From: Kappaphycus alvarezii
Taxonomy: Eukaryota > Rhodophyta > Florideophyceae > Gigartinales > Solieriaceae
Assembly (NCBI GenBank): GCA_002205965.3
Contig: NADL03000009.1
Location: forward strand, 744,001-808,000
Length of the DNA stretch: 64,000 nucleotides
Direction of reading: 5' to 3'
The position numbers and the translations under genes are program-made. How positions within the stretch are numbered: position 1 is the stretch's first letter; the number at the start of each line of letters is the position of its first letter. The notes beneath the pieces are model-generated. The model worked only from the letters and a program-made list of their open reading frames with translations, did no database searches and had not been told where the DNA came from. This document shows, in pieces, positions 1-12,510 of this stretch.

Positions 1-407
1 CGCCGTCCATCAGCTGCAATTTTTGCCATCATGTAGGACAATGCGTCGTAGCCAAGCGCTGCCCCTCGTCGAGCACAGTACATGAGGCGTTGTACGATGA
101 CGCGTTCTTCGTCGGGCGTCAATACCGAAGGGCGGCCCGGCTTCATGGCGCCATTCAAAAGCCTGTTGAGTGTGACCTCATCTTTGGTTTGGAGACACTT
201 GCTCATCTCACCGACGATGGTCTTGCTAGCACCAGAGATTCCTGCAATCTGGCGGAGTGTGAGTGCCTTTCGGTTGCGAGTGCGGGGCTGGATGGTGTCT
301 TTGCGAAGTAGGTTGAGCGCCACGGCGCGGTTCTGCTTCGTTTGAACGAGTTGGCTTGCGAGTTTCTTCCTATTTGCACTTTGCTTTCGCATAGAGGGAG
401 GCATCAT
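1..407 (-). CDS. N-terminal part of a pogo/DDE_1-type transposase, cut by the window edge
   Basis: An open frame begins at a double ATG (404-407, complement) and is still open at base 1, giving about 135 residues. The N-terminal half is basic and contains a helix-turn-helix-like stretch (LTLRQIAGISGASKTIV). It is followed by KPGRPSVLTPDEE and a segment ending MMAKIAADG. The proline-glycine-arginine-proline linker after a helix-turn-helix is typical of transposases of the pogo/Tigger/jerky group, whose DDE catalytic domain would follow outside the window. The related relics at 42.6-42.8 kb (CKPGRPQFVPLQHEE) and 43.9 kb (RRRPSLISNNERK) carry the same linker, so this family has several copies here. 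No frameshift is seen in the part present. The catalytic domain cannot be judged. Confidence 0.7.
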   Translation of the reverse strand, partial: MMPPSMRKQSANRKKLASQLVQTKQNRAVALNLLRKDTIQPRTRNRKALTLRQIAGISGASKTIVGEMSKCLQTKDEVTLNRLLNGAMKPGRPSVLTPDEERVIVQRLMYCARRGAALGYDALSYMMAKIAADGR

Positions 408-678
408 GCCACTGGATGGTTGTAGTGTGTTGAGTCTGTTTTGTTAGACTTGCACTCTTGTGTGCTTAGAAAGTTTATATTGAGCGAGGAAGGGTGGCAG
501 CCCAACGATAAATGGCCCCAGAAGGCCACATGGTCGCCGGGGTTGGAAAGGGTATCGGTTGGGTTTTTGTTTTGGCGGGTGCACACCGTTTTTCTGTCCT
601 GAAAATTTCCCGCTGTCCGTAATTCACCCGGTCGGGAGGGATACTTTTTCTAAAGAAAAAGTGTTGCCCATTCAATGG

Positions 679-721
679 TACAGTGTACTGTACAGTACAG
701 TACTGTACTGTATGTACTGTG
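679..721. repeat. TACTGTACAGTA palindrome cluster
   Basis: A run of overlapping GTAC-centred palindromes (units like TACTGTACAGTA). It lies 57 bp outside the left terminus of the Harbinger-like element at 778. See the findings for the window-wide pattern. Confidence 0.85.
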
Positions 722-884
722 CCCCTCAAGCCGCACATGAACAGTGCTAATATTTTTGAAGAAAACTAAAATTCAATAGAGTTGGCTGCAAACTTAAAAC
801 TAGTTTTACGTTGTGAAATGTTGAAAATATCGTGCCCACAAACCCACTCAGAAACATCGAACTTTTTATAATGGCGCTGTTATA

Positions 885-2302
885 ATGACATCTTATCTCA
901 GAGCAGGACAGTATTTCTTTCTGGAAGGCGTCTTTGGCGTCGCTTGTCGGCGACACCACGCCTTTGTGAAGATGGATCACGAACCTAATGACATCAACGA
1001 TGACACTGAGGAATCTTTTGCAGATTGGACAATATCAACGATTGTTTGTCATCATGTCATGCTTGTCAATCGAGTTTTATGGACAACACTTTCAGCTGCG
1101 CTCGTGATATTTGCTGACGAAGATGCGCTTGACATCGGAGACTTCTCTGTCAACCTAAATGCACCAAAATACAACCGTCTCAACAATCTCGTTGAAGGAC
1201 GTTTGTCCATGTTCAAGTAACACCGGATTCTTTCCGTCGGAATTTGAACAGTTGAGCCAGCTGGTGTGCCCCATAATGCTGTCTCGTGCACTACGCAGTA
1301 ACGCTCCCAGGAACAGTTTGGGGCGTCCTACCAAGCTAAACGCTGAGAAGAGGCTTCTATCCTGTGTGATATACATTCGCCAAAACAGTCGGGGAAAGGT
1401 TTGGGTGCTTTACTCTTGGAAGATATACCCGATCTATCCCATGATTTTCCAGACAACAGCAATCAACTCAAAAAGGGTAACAATAGGGTGCGTACGGAAG
1501 CAGCAAACTGGAATGCAAGCCCCACATCTTTGCGTGATGACGCAATGTTTGTGTGCTCCGTCATAAACGAAGTGCTAGAATTTGAAATAGCTTGGTGAAA
1601 TCCCACGGAGCATAGTGTTCTACGCAATAGAATACCACAATTACCGGGCTGTATTGGTTACGAAGATGGAACTCTCTGTCGTATTAAACGACCGACATGC
1701 GCAGAACACCGGGCCTACTATAACGGTCGAAAGAAGATGTACTGTTTCAACAACACAGATTTTGTTGACCAAGAGGATTATTTAGGTTCGTTGCACCAGG
1801 CTACGGTAGCTAATTTCACGACGTTCGAATCTTAAGCGATACAGACCTCGCGCGAAATTGAAAGAAATATTTCACTATAGAGACGAACAACCCGCACCCT
1901 GTTGAGTACCTGCTCGGGGATCCTGGATGCCTTGGAATGGATCACCTCATCTTAAGGAGAATTGATAAACTTGAGTTCGAAAATGTCGACAGTGATCCTG
2001 TATTGAGAGCATTCAACCGTATGCATTCGGGATTTAGAGTAGCCGTTAAGTCGGGCATAGGTGGACTCATAACAAAAATTTGCAAGATTCCAAGCTGTTT
2101 GTGCGAACAGGAGGAGGTCGTTTTCGCATATGTTTACTACTGCTGCAATTCTTACAAACTTCATTCATCGGCGTCGGAGAGACTAAATGTATTCATATCC
2201 AGTAGCATCAATGACAACGTGGAGAATGGGCTGTCTAAAAGTCAACCAGACCTTTTAGCTTTTTTTAAACTCCGCTTTAGTAATGACACCAATTTCATGT
2301 AG
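885..2302 (+). pseudogene. DDE_4 (HARBI1-like) transposase, frameshifted
   Basis: Family motifs appear in order but in different frames. Around 1225-1390 is an N-terminal block (FFPSEFEQLSQLVCP, then LGRPTKLNAEKRLL and CVIYIRQN), matching the usual helix-turn-helix region of HARBI1-like transposases. At about 1645-1760 comes the first catalytic region (GYEDGTLCRIKRP, then EHRAYYNGRKKMYC). At about 1905-1990 is the second (YLLGDPGCLGMDHL). At about 2010-2090 is the third (NRMHSGFRVAVKSGIGGL). In the family the last block carries the catalytic glutamate; here a lysine (VAVKSG) seems to occupy that place. That change and several frame changes argue for an inactive copy. It ends 30 bp before the convergent accessory ORF. 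Confidence 0.75.
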
Positions 2303-2332
2303 TTTGATCAAATGTGCCATATTTATATCAAT

Positions 2333-3231
2333 TTACTGACTGGAGATTGCTTCCTTTTGACTTAAACGAAGGTGCTTTATATCTCCATATTCTCGTTCCT
2401 GGATAGCAGTCTGATCTTTGACAAGATTGCAGAGATCTTTAGAGCTTGAGCCCACAGCAACAACCATTTCGTTCATGACGTTAACGATCTGTTCAAGTAA
2501 TTCCTTTTTAGTGTAGTTGCGCTTAGTCTCAGAGCTGTTGCCAGATCAGACATTGGAGGCCACTAAAATCAGCCTGAAGTTCTCCATCTCTGTCTTATTG
2601 TAAGAATCAGAGGCTTTTAAGCGTGTCATAAGGTCCTCTTCCTGTACAGTAACCATTTCTGATGCGTTATCGTCTGATAATTCAGTTTGCATGTCTCTAA
2701 GGGCGGATTGGAGTGCATCTTGCAATGTGCGCTCCAATGGAAGCTTATAATTTTCGAAGGGACTTCCATGTGATGAGCACTTCATCTTCTCGTCGCTGAT
2801 ATAATCATCATACACTTCTTTCTATACAGCGCTAGGCACTTTCTGCACTACCCTCTTCTCCCTTTAGAATATGCTCCAAAATATCTGTTATAGCTTTCCA
2901 TCATAACAACCAACGCTTCCGTACCGACAAGGGAACCCTTCTTTTTAATCGTCCTACTACCTGCGGCGGTTTTCAAAGTTGTTTGCTTGGAATTTTTTGA
3001 AGCTGAACCATCACGACTGTATTCTTCCGGATTCTCTACAGCTGTGGCGGTGTTACTGTCGGCTGGTGGTTGCTGAACATGTTCATGATCTTTCAGATCG
3101 ATAAAAGCTCTTGAGGGGACATTAATGGCCTCAAAGAGATTGGGAGTAAGTCGGTTGTTATTAGGGACGTGGTTCTTGGTTGCACTGTCATTACGCTCTT
3201 CTAAATAGTGGTGGAATGTTGCAGAATTCAT
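2333..3231 (-). pseudogene. Accessory second protein of the Harbinger-like element, coiled-coil C-terminus
   Basis: Three collinear frames make a protein of roughly 290 residues: 3231-2848 (starts MNSATFHHYLEERND), 2815-2546 (MYDDYISDEKMK...), and a segment ending EAISSQ with the stop at 2333-2335. The final segment is rich in charged and leucine residues and looks like a coiled coil (KKELLEQIVNVMNEMVVAVG). Harbinger elements usually encode a second Myb/SANT-like DNA-binding protein beside the transposase. Position and orientation fit that role, but I do not see a clear SANT fold. Two frameshifts separate the pieces. The arrangement mirrors the element at 18.4-20.8 kb. Confidence 0.55.
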
Positions 3232-3502
3232 ACAGATTCGACTAGGAGCAAGCTTATACCTGTTAAATTTGGAGGAAAGGAGATTTCTTACAGGTTTCGA
3301 CGTGAAACTGGTCGTAAAACTTCGAGAGTACGAGTACTGGTGCTAGTAAATTTGATACTATTTTCACAAAGCTTTTTTACAATGCGTTTTGCTAAGCGGT
3401 GGCTGACCTTGAGTATACAACGTAAAATTGTACTTTGCGGCCAACTCTAATATTCACTGAAACACAAAAACATTACAGCAACGATACGGTCACCTCACGA
3501 CA

Positions 3503-3561
3503 TACTGTACAGTATACCGTACGTGTAAGGAGCTGTAATAGTGTACTGTACTGCACTGTAG
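3503..3561. repeat. TACTGTACAGTA palindrome cluster
   Basis: GTAC-centred palindromes (TACTGTACAGTA, GTGTACTGTACTG) beginning 55 bp outside the right TIR of the element at 778-3448. With the cluster at 679-721, this suggests the element landed inside a pre-existing cluster region. Confidence 0.8.
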
Positions 3562-6236
3562 GCTCTACTGCGGACTAGCTCGCTGTCTATGGTTTAGCAC
3601 AACCTGTCTTGCTGGCACATGTCAAACACATAAACATGTATGTGTAATTGCTGTCAAGCCAGAGGACAGTGTAATGCTTATCAAACAGGCAACGAGATGC
3701 GCATAGGGCAGCCCACGGCCTGGGATAAGGAGAGCAGAGAGAGAGGGGACAAGGGAGAAGTTCTGCATCAACCGACTAAGTCGTTGACACTAGGCCGCAC
3801 GGTCGCCGCCTTGGGCACTCCTCGCTCCCTCTCTCCCTCCCGAGTACAATTTTATTTACTTGTATCTCCACGATACTTCTACCTGCGCGTTAGCCCAGAA
3901 GTCTCGGTTGTCCGCAACCTCAGGCGATACTTAGGACATCGACACTTCACGACAATCCAGATTCAAAGCCTCGATCTCTACACCCGAAGGAAGAATTCCG
4001 CTGCCAAGGAACTAAATTAGTTTAGTGCTCGAGCCGAAACGCTTAAGTATAAGGCCACATCTTCCGCTGTTACTGCAACAGAGATGCCATCTGAAATGAA
4101 GGACTGTATGCTTCAGGTAATACTCAGTTATTGTACTCAGTCAATTTATGATGCGGCTGAGTAATCGGCCTGCATGGGGTCATACGGGCACATTTTGTTG
4201 CCTTGGGCCTCTAGGCTAGGGTGTCGGTCAGTATCTACAGGCGGCCAAATCTTGTTTGTTGGTTATAATTTGGTTGATCACGAGGCCCGGCTAATTCATG
4301 AAGCCGTATGACAGTGGGACCCCTTTGAATTTATCTAATATTTACGTTAGTCATTATGGGACCCTCTTTGATTTTATTCTATTTAAAGGTAAGTCAAGAT
4401 GCTCAGAATGGCTCGCTTGGAAAATGGTATAAATACCAAGGAGTAGTGATAGAGGAAGAGGGAGAGGTCATTGAACTTTTGGACCATTAAGGTGACGGAC
4501 GATATCTCGCTGGCCTTTTTGGAGATTGGTAGAGAAATGCTTTCTCTCTTCATGATTTCAGAAGCCCCGTCACCCGCTTCTTCGGATCCCACCGCACAAG
4601 TAGTATATCTACCCAACCTAGACGATATATAGGACTTATTATTGCGTACAATACTGTCCGCACCGTCTGTGATCTTTACGGAAGATTTTCACACAGCCCT
4701 TTTACGGGCTCGCGATGCTCTCTGAAACTGTAGAACCGTTTGGGTGTTGTGCAACGGCTGACCACTAACAAAATCAACAACCAACAACGGCCACCCTGAT
4801 CTGCAAACACTGAGGGTGTCCGAATCCCTCCTCAGACAATGGCTTTAGCCGTGACAAACTATAGCCGCGCGGCGGTGGTAGAGACGTTTACGGCCAAGTC
4901 GATACTGGATGCCACTCGGCGTGGGGCGTAACTCCCACCTGTTCAGCAAAGAACCACCTTCGTAGAATGGATTGCGTACGGCCCATCTCAGAGGTGCGGA
5001 CTGGTCTTGTCGGCGCGGATCATGCCTTACACCGACTTTTTAAGGACTTACAGTGATCCCGTCGATACCTTGTTACAGCGGTAAAATCTTAGCGCACCAC
5101 ACGAACTCCAGCAGGGATCGCCGATACGACGCTACCTGCGGTCCGTCGCTCGCTCCACCAATACCTAGCGGTAATCATACGCACGTACTCTCGGCACGCA
5201 CCGTCATAGGCGGCGGTCGCAACCTGCCGCGATCGAACCAACGCTAGTCGCTAACGGAATCGACGAAAGGGAAGGATAAAGGGGTACAAAGTAATTCCGC
5301 GCTCCGAGATGAGCGCTTATAGAAGGGAAGACTCGATCTAAAGAGTCGCAACTATAAGGGTCGGGAGATAGTTTAGGTCCAAGGAGACTTTACACTCAAG
5401 GGGGTAAGGTGGGGTATGTGGACCTTATATATACAGAGTTTCCCCCTTGCTCGCCGCCGGCTCAGGTGAGCCGGTTGCAGGATCCACTATGGATCCAGAT
5501 TTAATCTATCATTAGCTACTCTAAATAGTTACAGCAGCCGCCACGGCCGCGCACGCATACCATGCGCTGTAGGACCCCCAATATAGGGGATCACCTTACA
5601 ATAGTTCCCTTAATGGCGTAGCTTGGGATAGGGCGCCAGCAATGCACTACATTTTGCCTCCCATGTGCTGGAGCACTTTATTAGTTAGTGGTCTACAGTT
5701 GTCTGAATTACAGCAAGGAAATCGCCGTATTAAGCTTCATTTCTGAATATCTCCTGCCCTCAAAGTGGATGCAGACTACTGCATTGCCGTAATTCAGAAG
5801 TTATAGTCGGCTCAGAGATTTCCTAATCCTCTTATTTACAGACAAGGACAAAGGAATACTGCTAATACCCCTGCTCCGCCGTCCGCTATCCTACCACCTA
5901 TTTAGAGCGCAAATGGGGTACCACAGAGCTTGTTCAATCAGTCCTTGAGTTTGCGGAACGGAAAAGTGCCCCATGCGCGAGATAGTTGCTCTCAAAAAAT
6001 ATCTGCGGCGACCGCTGGAACTACCCAACAAGCTGAGGATCAGACTCGTGTTGGAGCTGCAACCGCTGGTATTCCGCAGAAATCCTAATCTTCTTCACCC
6101 CAATTGCCATTCTCATTTACAAATAACCAACGTGGAACGAAACGCCTGAGAATGAACCCAGTGGGACGCTGTCTCGCAACGATACCATTCCAGGTAATTT
6201 AGAAGATCCGAAGGAAGCCATATATGTTGCGCAGGG
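3562..6236. other. Unassigned, possibly old LTR/leader sequence
   Basis: There is no recognisable gene. A 126-codon open frame at 3640-4020 (plus) has no family signature. At 4310-4385 the sequence GGGACCC(C/T)TTTGA(A/T)TTTA occurs twice about 45 bp apart. A TATA-like stretch (CTTATATATACAG, about 5425-5440) is followed by a GC-rich segment with short inverted repeats (GCCGGCTCAGGTGAGCCGG near 5456). This could be a promoter-bearing LTR or leader of the decayed retroelement whose gag-like relic follows at 6237, but I found no second LTR copy. Confidence 0.3.
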
Positions 6237-6467
6237 ATGAAAGAATCCAGGCTCAGCGGAGACATTAAACAAGACATCAAGGGCAAGATCAAGATGTACG
6301 AAATCTGTGTGCGTCAATATGGTCTGTCCGATGGACAGAAGAGTGAATTCTTTATCCAATCTTTTGAAGGAGCCGCACGCCATTACGTCATGGAAAATAC
6401 GACACACAGCATGAATTTTGTGGCGCTCGAGTGTTACCAAAATCTTAACGAACCTGTGCAGATCTGA
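6237..6467 (+). pseudogene. Gag-like relic of an LTR retrotransposon
   Basis: A 76-residue frame contains GDIKQDIKGKIKMYE, then RQYGLSDGQKSEFFIQ and FEGAARHYVMEN. This spacing (alternating hydrophobic and charged helix, SDxQKxxFF, then G-A-x-x-Y) resembles the capsid-like gag domain of gypsy/copia elements. The frame ends in a stop and nothing downstream continues it clearly. It marks the start of a 12-kb AT-rich zone of retroelement decay. The match is by pattern only. Confidence 0.4.
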
Positions 6468-9400
6468 GATGGAATAGTTAAATACCCTAAAATAACCTAG
6501 TGAAAAGTAAATATTTCATTGAGCCTCGTGCAGTCAGAGCTTTAAACTAACGTGATAATGAAGGGTAAATAAGTGAACTAACTTTTTTGCTACAAGACAA
6601 ATATTTTAATGTCTTAATAACTTCTTATATTTTCCCCCATGAAGGTAGGTAGTAATAACTTTTTGACTTAAAAAAATTCCTGTCTACGACCCCGGAGAAC
6701 AAACAAATGTTTTAAATGAATAGAATAAAGCCTAACAATACTCAATCTGGTTGACGGAGAATCCTAGGATTTTGCGCAATTTTTTGACCCAGGAATGGTC
6801 GTTCCTGATTCCAAAGGCGAATAAAGGATATTACGGAAATGTATTCCGTTCGCAAAAAATTTCCACGCAATATGATTAATTTACTGTCTACATCCAAAAT
6901 AAATATTTTCCATGACTGAGTGATATTGGATGGTTTCGCTCCTTTAATGGCCAAAAAATAATTGAATCTGTCCAATTTCATTCATAAGTGGAGCAAATAG
7001 AATAAAAAAGTTCTTTATCTGATCCATATCTGTAGATTTTAGACTACAGGCGACTCCTTCGGTGATGCATGAGAACTGCTGAATCTTTTAAATAGATATA
7101 TTCTACTTTTCAATACTCTGATGGATTTGGTGGATATAAAGGATAACAGAAGCATATTTAAAACTTGCTTAAATACTCTTCAAACATGTTCAGATATTGA
7201 GGACTGTCTTATTTTTAAAAATACTTCAATCCGGGGTGCTTAAAACTTTCGAGAAAGGTTTTAAAGCTCAAAAAAATTAAAAAGGGCTTCAAAAAGAAAC
7301 TATAGATCCTCTGAGCTCACATTTGCATTTTTTTCAATCATTTTTCTCATTTGGTTAATAGTAAAAATATTCAAAGAAAGGATTTGTCCAGTGTTGTAGA
7401 AAATATAATTGGAAAAGATTTGATATTGGCTTGAACACCGGCTGATGGGATTTATTAGGACATCGGAGGCATGTGACAAGTTTATTTCTTATGCTTTAGC
7501 ACACTGAAACGGAAAAGCAAATAAATTCTAAAGGAAACAAGAAAGCACCAGACCTAAGCGTTGGATGCATAGAAATGCAATTAAAATCTACTGGGCCACA
7601 GAAAACATAAAAATAAATTTTAAGCCTTGGACTGTCCATTCTAAACGGAATGTTCCCATGTCCCAAAATAATAACAAATTGTTGATAAAAATTCTTTATC
7701 TAACACTTTCACAGCACTTGCCACCCTATATATTCGCCCGTATTGCCGTATGCGCAAACTGGCTTTCTTAGCGACTCTTTTTTACCCTCTCCACACCCAA
7801 AGCCGTACCCACTTCAACTGAATGATCTAATTATCTCCAACGTCCCCCCTCAGTTATGCTGAAGTAATTTTTCGGTGTAAAAGACTTAAATAGGAGAAAT
7901 AACATAAAAAGATGCAAGCTGTACGCAATGCACAGAAATATTCAAAATCGATAAATATTCTCCATTTTCAAAATGTATCACAACATTTTTAGTACAGAAA
8001 CCATTAAGTGAGAATATTTTTTCGGTCAATCGATTTTTTAGCGGTTCGCTGGAATCAACCTGAAATAGCCATGCATGTCTCATCTAAAGAAATGGCGCAA
8101 ATACAGCAGATCAATTTACTATATATAGCTCCTATAAATCTTTGTGTAAAAGCAGGAATTTATCTCTAAATAACAACTTAACTTTTAACATTTACTTCAA
8201 TCCAGCGATTACATGTGCTCACATCTTCAGATTCCAATTTTCGGAGGAGTTCTATCCTTTTGACCTAGTTAGGCTTATAATTGTTCAGAATGGAAGATAT
8301 GCCAGGCAGAAGATGTATATTGAGAGGCTATTGAAACTCAGGAAGCACAAAGGCAGCTCACTCAGGTGGAGAAAGCGAACCTTTCTAAAATTATATTGAG
8401 TGTTAGAATATTAGAGTAAAAGGAAAAAAGATCTCGATTTTGGATATTGGTATGAATCACGAAGCACCTGGGTTTGCTATTAGTTCAGTCATATTCATCT
8501 TATCCTCTAATTCCGCCGTCCAGACATGTGAAGCTTTATTTTCATGGCTTCCATCTCAGTAGCTAACAGTAAGACACTGCTTAATTTTGCAAATAATTCC
8601 CCCCGCTACTGCAGAAGCAGGTTTGTACTTGCAACTACCTAAAATGGACTTCAATACCCGCTGACACAATCAAAAATCCAATCGATAAGGTTCTTTCTGC
8701 GATGAAAATCAAAAAAGACCCAGAGAGATACAGCGAAATGTTATATTAGACCCTAAAATTGTTTAATTGAACTATTTGCTAAGCTATAGAGCTTCTCAGT
8801 CTATCGGCTTGCTAGAATACTCCACATTGTTTTTTGACCCTGGAACAGAAGATGGAATTTAGATATTATTTTCAAAGAATCATATTTACCCTGCGTTTTT
8901 TACTTACACGCATATGCAGCGCATACTACCAAATGACAAGAGTTTGATATATCATATGAGAATTCGATAGAATCAGATCTCGACATATATTTTGCTTCAC
9001 CCAAATTTTTGAACCATGGAAAAAGCTGCCTGACGTAATAGCTTTTGATTTAAATGACCTCATAAAGATGAATATCTTCCTTCGAAACATCGTCGCACAA
9101 CAGATAAAAAAGAAAGAAGAGGTTTTTGGAGATTGATTCACTGTAAACTGTATGCCCTCAATGCAAACAAGAAATGCTCCGACAAGAGTAAAATATGCCT
9201 TAATATTCACCCAGTGCTTACGTAAGTCTCCGAAGAGCGCCCAGCCCAACGAAATTAATCGAAAGCGACACATTTTCAGTGCCGCAACTTTTTGGAAATT
9301 TTCGCGAAGGTTCGGAACATATGGACGCACAAAGCGAGGCCTCTGGTGATATTACCCAAAGATGATTCGAAAACAGATTCATTTGGCATCTCTGGGGCTG

Positions 9401-12303
9401 CCTTAGCTATACCAAGCTTTTCGCCCTCATTCCATTCGAGACTGCGCCCAGCTCCTCCGGAGTATATTTTCTACACTTCTGCTGGGGTTATTTACGTCGT
9501 TATCTTCTTGGCTTCCATCTCTACGAGTTCAGAGCATAATGTAGAAAAAAACAGTCGTCTTTGTATACGCACTTTCTTAGAACAATGCCTGTAGATACGG
9601 AGAGGAATTGAACTTTCTTGAAAGTGCTTAGAGATATTAGGATATATAAAATGTGCTTGGGATCTACTGTAGAGTTGAGTACATCCGTTTGTATGCGCCT
9701 AGTCAGCTGCAAAAGTTTGCTGTTTCTGATCCAAAGAAATACTGAATGCTAATCAGGGGACTATAGTATCGTATTTAAAAATTTTTAGGGCCAAGTCCTA
9801 GCCCTACCTAAAATAAGGCTGGATTTTGAGATTTGGGCGGATGTGGTTCGAATGCAAATTTCCAAAATTTACCCAAGAAATTCATTTTGACTAAAACGAT
9901 AGCTTTTTTTTGCTGAAATAGTGGGGCTTATTTCTGCTACGCTGCAAATGAAGAATACCTATCATCTTTACAGGGTGAAACTATCCATAAGAGCACAATT
10001 TGATACCTTTCTGAACACCAAGAATCAGATCGAGAAAAAGGTTTTGTTCATGACTGCGGTTTTCTGGAATTTACCCATGGTACTGTCTTTATTTTCATAA
10101 TATTATTTTTTCTCAAAAATTTTGACTTGTTGACAAAAATTCACCACAGTGAAGTTACAGCTTTGGTTTCCTTGACTCGTATATTGTATTTAAAGCAAGA
10201 ACACATTCTACCTTTTCTTTCCCTTTGAGCCACAAGATTGTATTAGTTAAACATCGCAGAACATGGTCTTAATTGATTTCGACTGAGTTAAATGCTTAGG
10301 AAATTCTCAATGAAATCATAGAATACCCCTTGCATTGAAAGACTCTAGCGCTACGACAGAAAATGATGATTTTAGAGCAGTTATTACAGCTGAGTAAGAA
10401 AAGTTTCTAAAAAGTCCTAATTGGTAGCTATTCATCTTAATTTCCATCAAACAATGTTCTTTGCCTTCTTTTCTCCCGTAACGTTGAATTATATACTCTA
10501 TTTAGATGGAACCAATGACTAGCACCACGGCTAGGGGCACTTACCACCAAATTATTTAGGAAATCAAGAAATAATCATTTAATTACCGGTTGGTAATGAT
10601 ATCACTTGATGTAGCGAAATAAATTTGGAGTTCTACTGTTATGAACAATATAGATTTGATAAGGATAGATTTATCTCCGAAGTCCGGACTCCGAAGATCT
10701 ATGAACCTTCCTTCCCGAATTTTAACAGGTATCCCAGTATATTTTCGTTCCTCATTTATTCCAAAAGCCCTTATCTATCCTGCGAGTAACTTTTGAGGTG
10801 ATGAAATTTTCCTCCTCCGAGAACATATTCGAAAGGTATGTGGATGAAATTATAGAGGCACCCTCGGAACTTGTCTACAAGCGGTTACTTTGCGTGTTTG
10901 AATGGCTCATTTTCTTGGATTTATTTAATATTAGAGCTGCGATATTGGAGCTGCCCGTTATTTTTTCGTTACGAGAAAGATTATGAACAGATAAAATCTG
11001 CCAAAAGTTGATACACACTCTCTCGAGCGGGCGATAAAAGTACTTTCTGATCGACTCCTATCGCTCCAATAGTACTGTTTTCAATATTGAGTGATCATCT
11101 GGAAGAAGTACGGGATGTGAGGGATAATAGCAATTCAAGGCCCTTCTCATCGTGAACTTATGAAAGGAAAAAAGTTCAATTTAGATATTACCAAACAAAT
11201 CACAGAAATAATAAATTTCTGCGAAAAAAATAAATCAAAAAAGTTTATTTAATCAGAGAAAAACTTCAAATCATTCCATTTATTTGGAGGAATATGGGTC
11301 ATGTTCCAATTTTAAGAAATTCAATTATAACATTAGTTACGTATCAGAGGCTATATGAATGCGTAATAAATGTATTAAAAATGCTAGAAAGGTTCATACC
11401 AAGGGGAAGTTACAGAAAATCATACCTTGTCCATTAATTAAAACAAAAATAATCAATTATTTATCAAAATGTTATGAAAAGGTTAGTTGGTATAGTCAAT
11501 GAGCTTTCACCTCAAGGTCAAAAATTATTCATCAAAGATGCCCAAAAGATCGATAAATTTAAGAGAACAGTGAAAGCTTAAAAGTTAACGGGGAGGCCCG
11601 TTTGAACTGATAAATGTTTTAACCTCAGAATTTACGTTCAATAACCTCGTAACATCGAAAATTATGAATTTAAATGCATTCATAGCAGCAATTTTAAAAT
11701 TTCAACCGCTACAAAGACAAGGATGGAAGCTATATATGTGCAGAGGTCATTTTTAAAACAGATTAATCGCAGGTAAACCGTATTCCCTGTGCATACAATT
11801 CTTGCTTGTAATATAATCTGCTCAAAACAGAATCCTTTCATTTCAGGTTCCAATTAAAGATTTAGCCAGGGTACTATGTATAGCGGTAAGGAATGATTCG
11901 AGCGAGTAAACTCAACTTTCAGGGCAGAAAAAAATGGAATTCCTAGAATATCGACCCAATATACACACCAGTTCATCAAGATTGGAGAAAAATCCGTCCA
12001 CTTCATTAAACAATTCATAAAGGGCTAGAAAACTTCTTTGGCAGGACGAACATACTTAGCGTTCAAAATAAATAAAGTAAACATTGAAAATGGGGACCTT
12101 TTCGAGTATGATACAATTAATTTCCCAGAATCTTCGTATCAAGATATTCATATTTATAAGACTCCCAAGTATTTTTTTTTGAACCAAGGAAAGTTATTGC
12201 AGTCGAAAAATTAGATCAAGAAATATTCCTTTGTCATATGAGCGCATTGTGATGCACTAAGAGTCATTATTAGAATTTTTACGATTTATTTGTCAGCGAA
12301 AGG
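6468..12303. other. AT-rich transposon graveyard, no intact gene
   Basis: Long AT-rich sequence with only short frames. One minus-strand frame at 8926-9330 begins MRPYVPNLRENFQKVAAL, which recalls the segment after the RT domain of gypsy elements (YRRFVPNFS.IA.PL), but the match soon fades. A frame at 10798-10986 (plus) has no recognisable motif. No TIR, LTR pair or target duplication was found. I treat the stretch as decayed mobile DNA rather than unique genes. Confidence 0.35.
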
Positions 12304-12510
12304 ATGAACTACCCGATTATCCAGGTTGAAAAACAATATTTTAATCACTCAAGCCAAGAAAAGAAATATATAACAGTATTTTCAACAAAAATGTTTATGA
12401 AATACAAAAGGAGAAAAAATCGGCAACTACTTGGATTTCGGTGCGGCACTGGAGCATCAAGATCTGTCATCATTGGAAAACAGCTCACTCGCACAAGTGT
12501 CGGTTACTAA
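12304..12510 (+). pseudogene. Possible retropepsin (LTR-element protease) relic
   Basis: The 68-residue frame contains CGTGASRSVIIGKQL. Retroelement aspartic proteases have D-(T/S)-G-A-S followed by a short hydrophobic stretch and I-G. Here the aspartate position reads C-G, so the catalytic residue is lost or shifted in frame. No RT domain was recognised directly downstream, so the host element cannot be classed. Confidence 0.35.

Larger units (their letters stand above)
778..3448. mobile_element. Two-gene PIF/Harbinger-like DNA transposon with TIRs and AAT target duplication
   Basis: The left end begins AGAGTTGGCTGCAAA (778). The right end, read in reverse complement from 3448, begins AGAGTTGGCCGCAAA. 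A second matching block, TTTTACGTTGT, lies inside both termini (804-814, and its complement at 3417-3427). The 3-bp sequence AAT flanks both ends (775-777 and 3449-3451), as expected for Harbinger-type integration. Inside are a DDE_4 transposase (plus) and a coiled-coil-like accessory ORF (minus), arranged tail to tail. The element is about 2.67 kb. Both genes carry frameshifts, so it looks non-autonomous unless these are sequence errors. Confidence 0.8.

Noticed and set aside
3640..4020. 126-codon plus-strand ORF
   Set aside because: Mixed low-complexity composition, no motif, no homologous segment elsewhere in the window, no splice or promoter signal that favours it.
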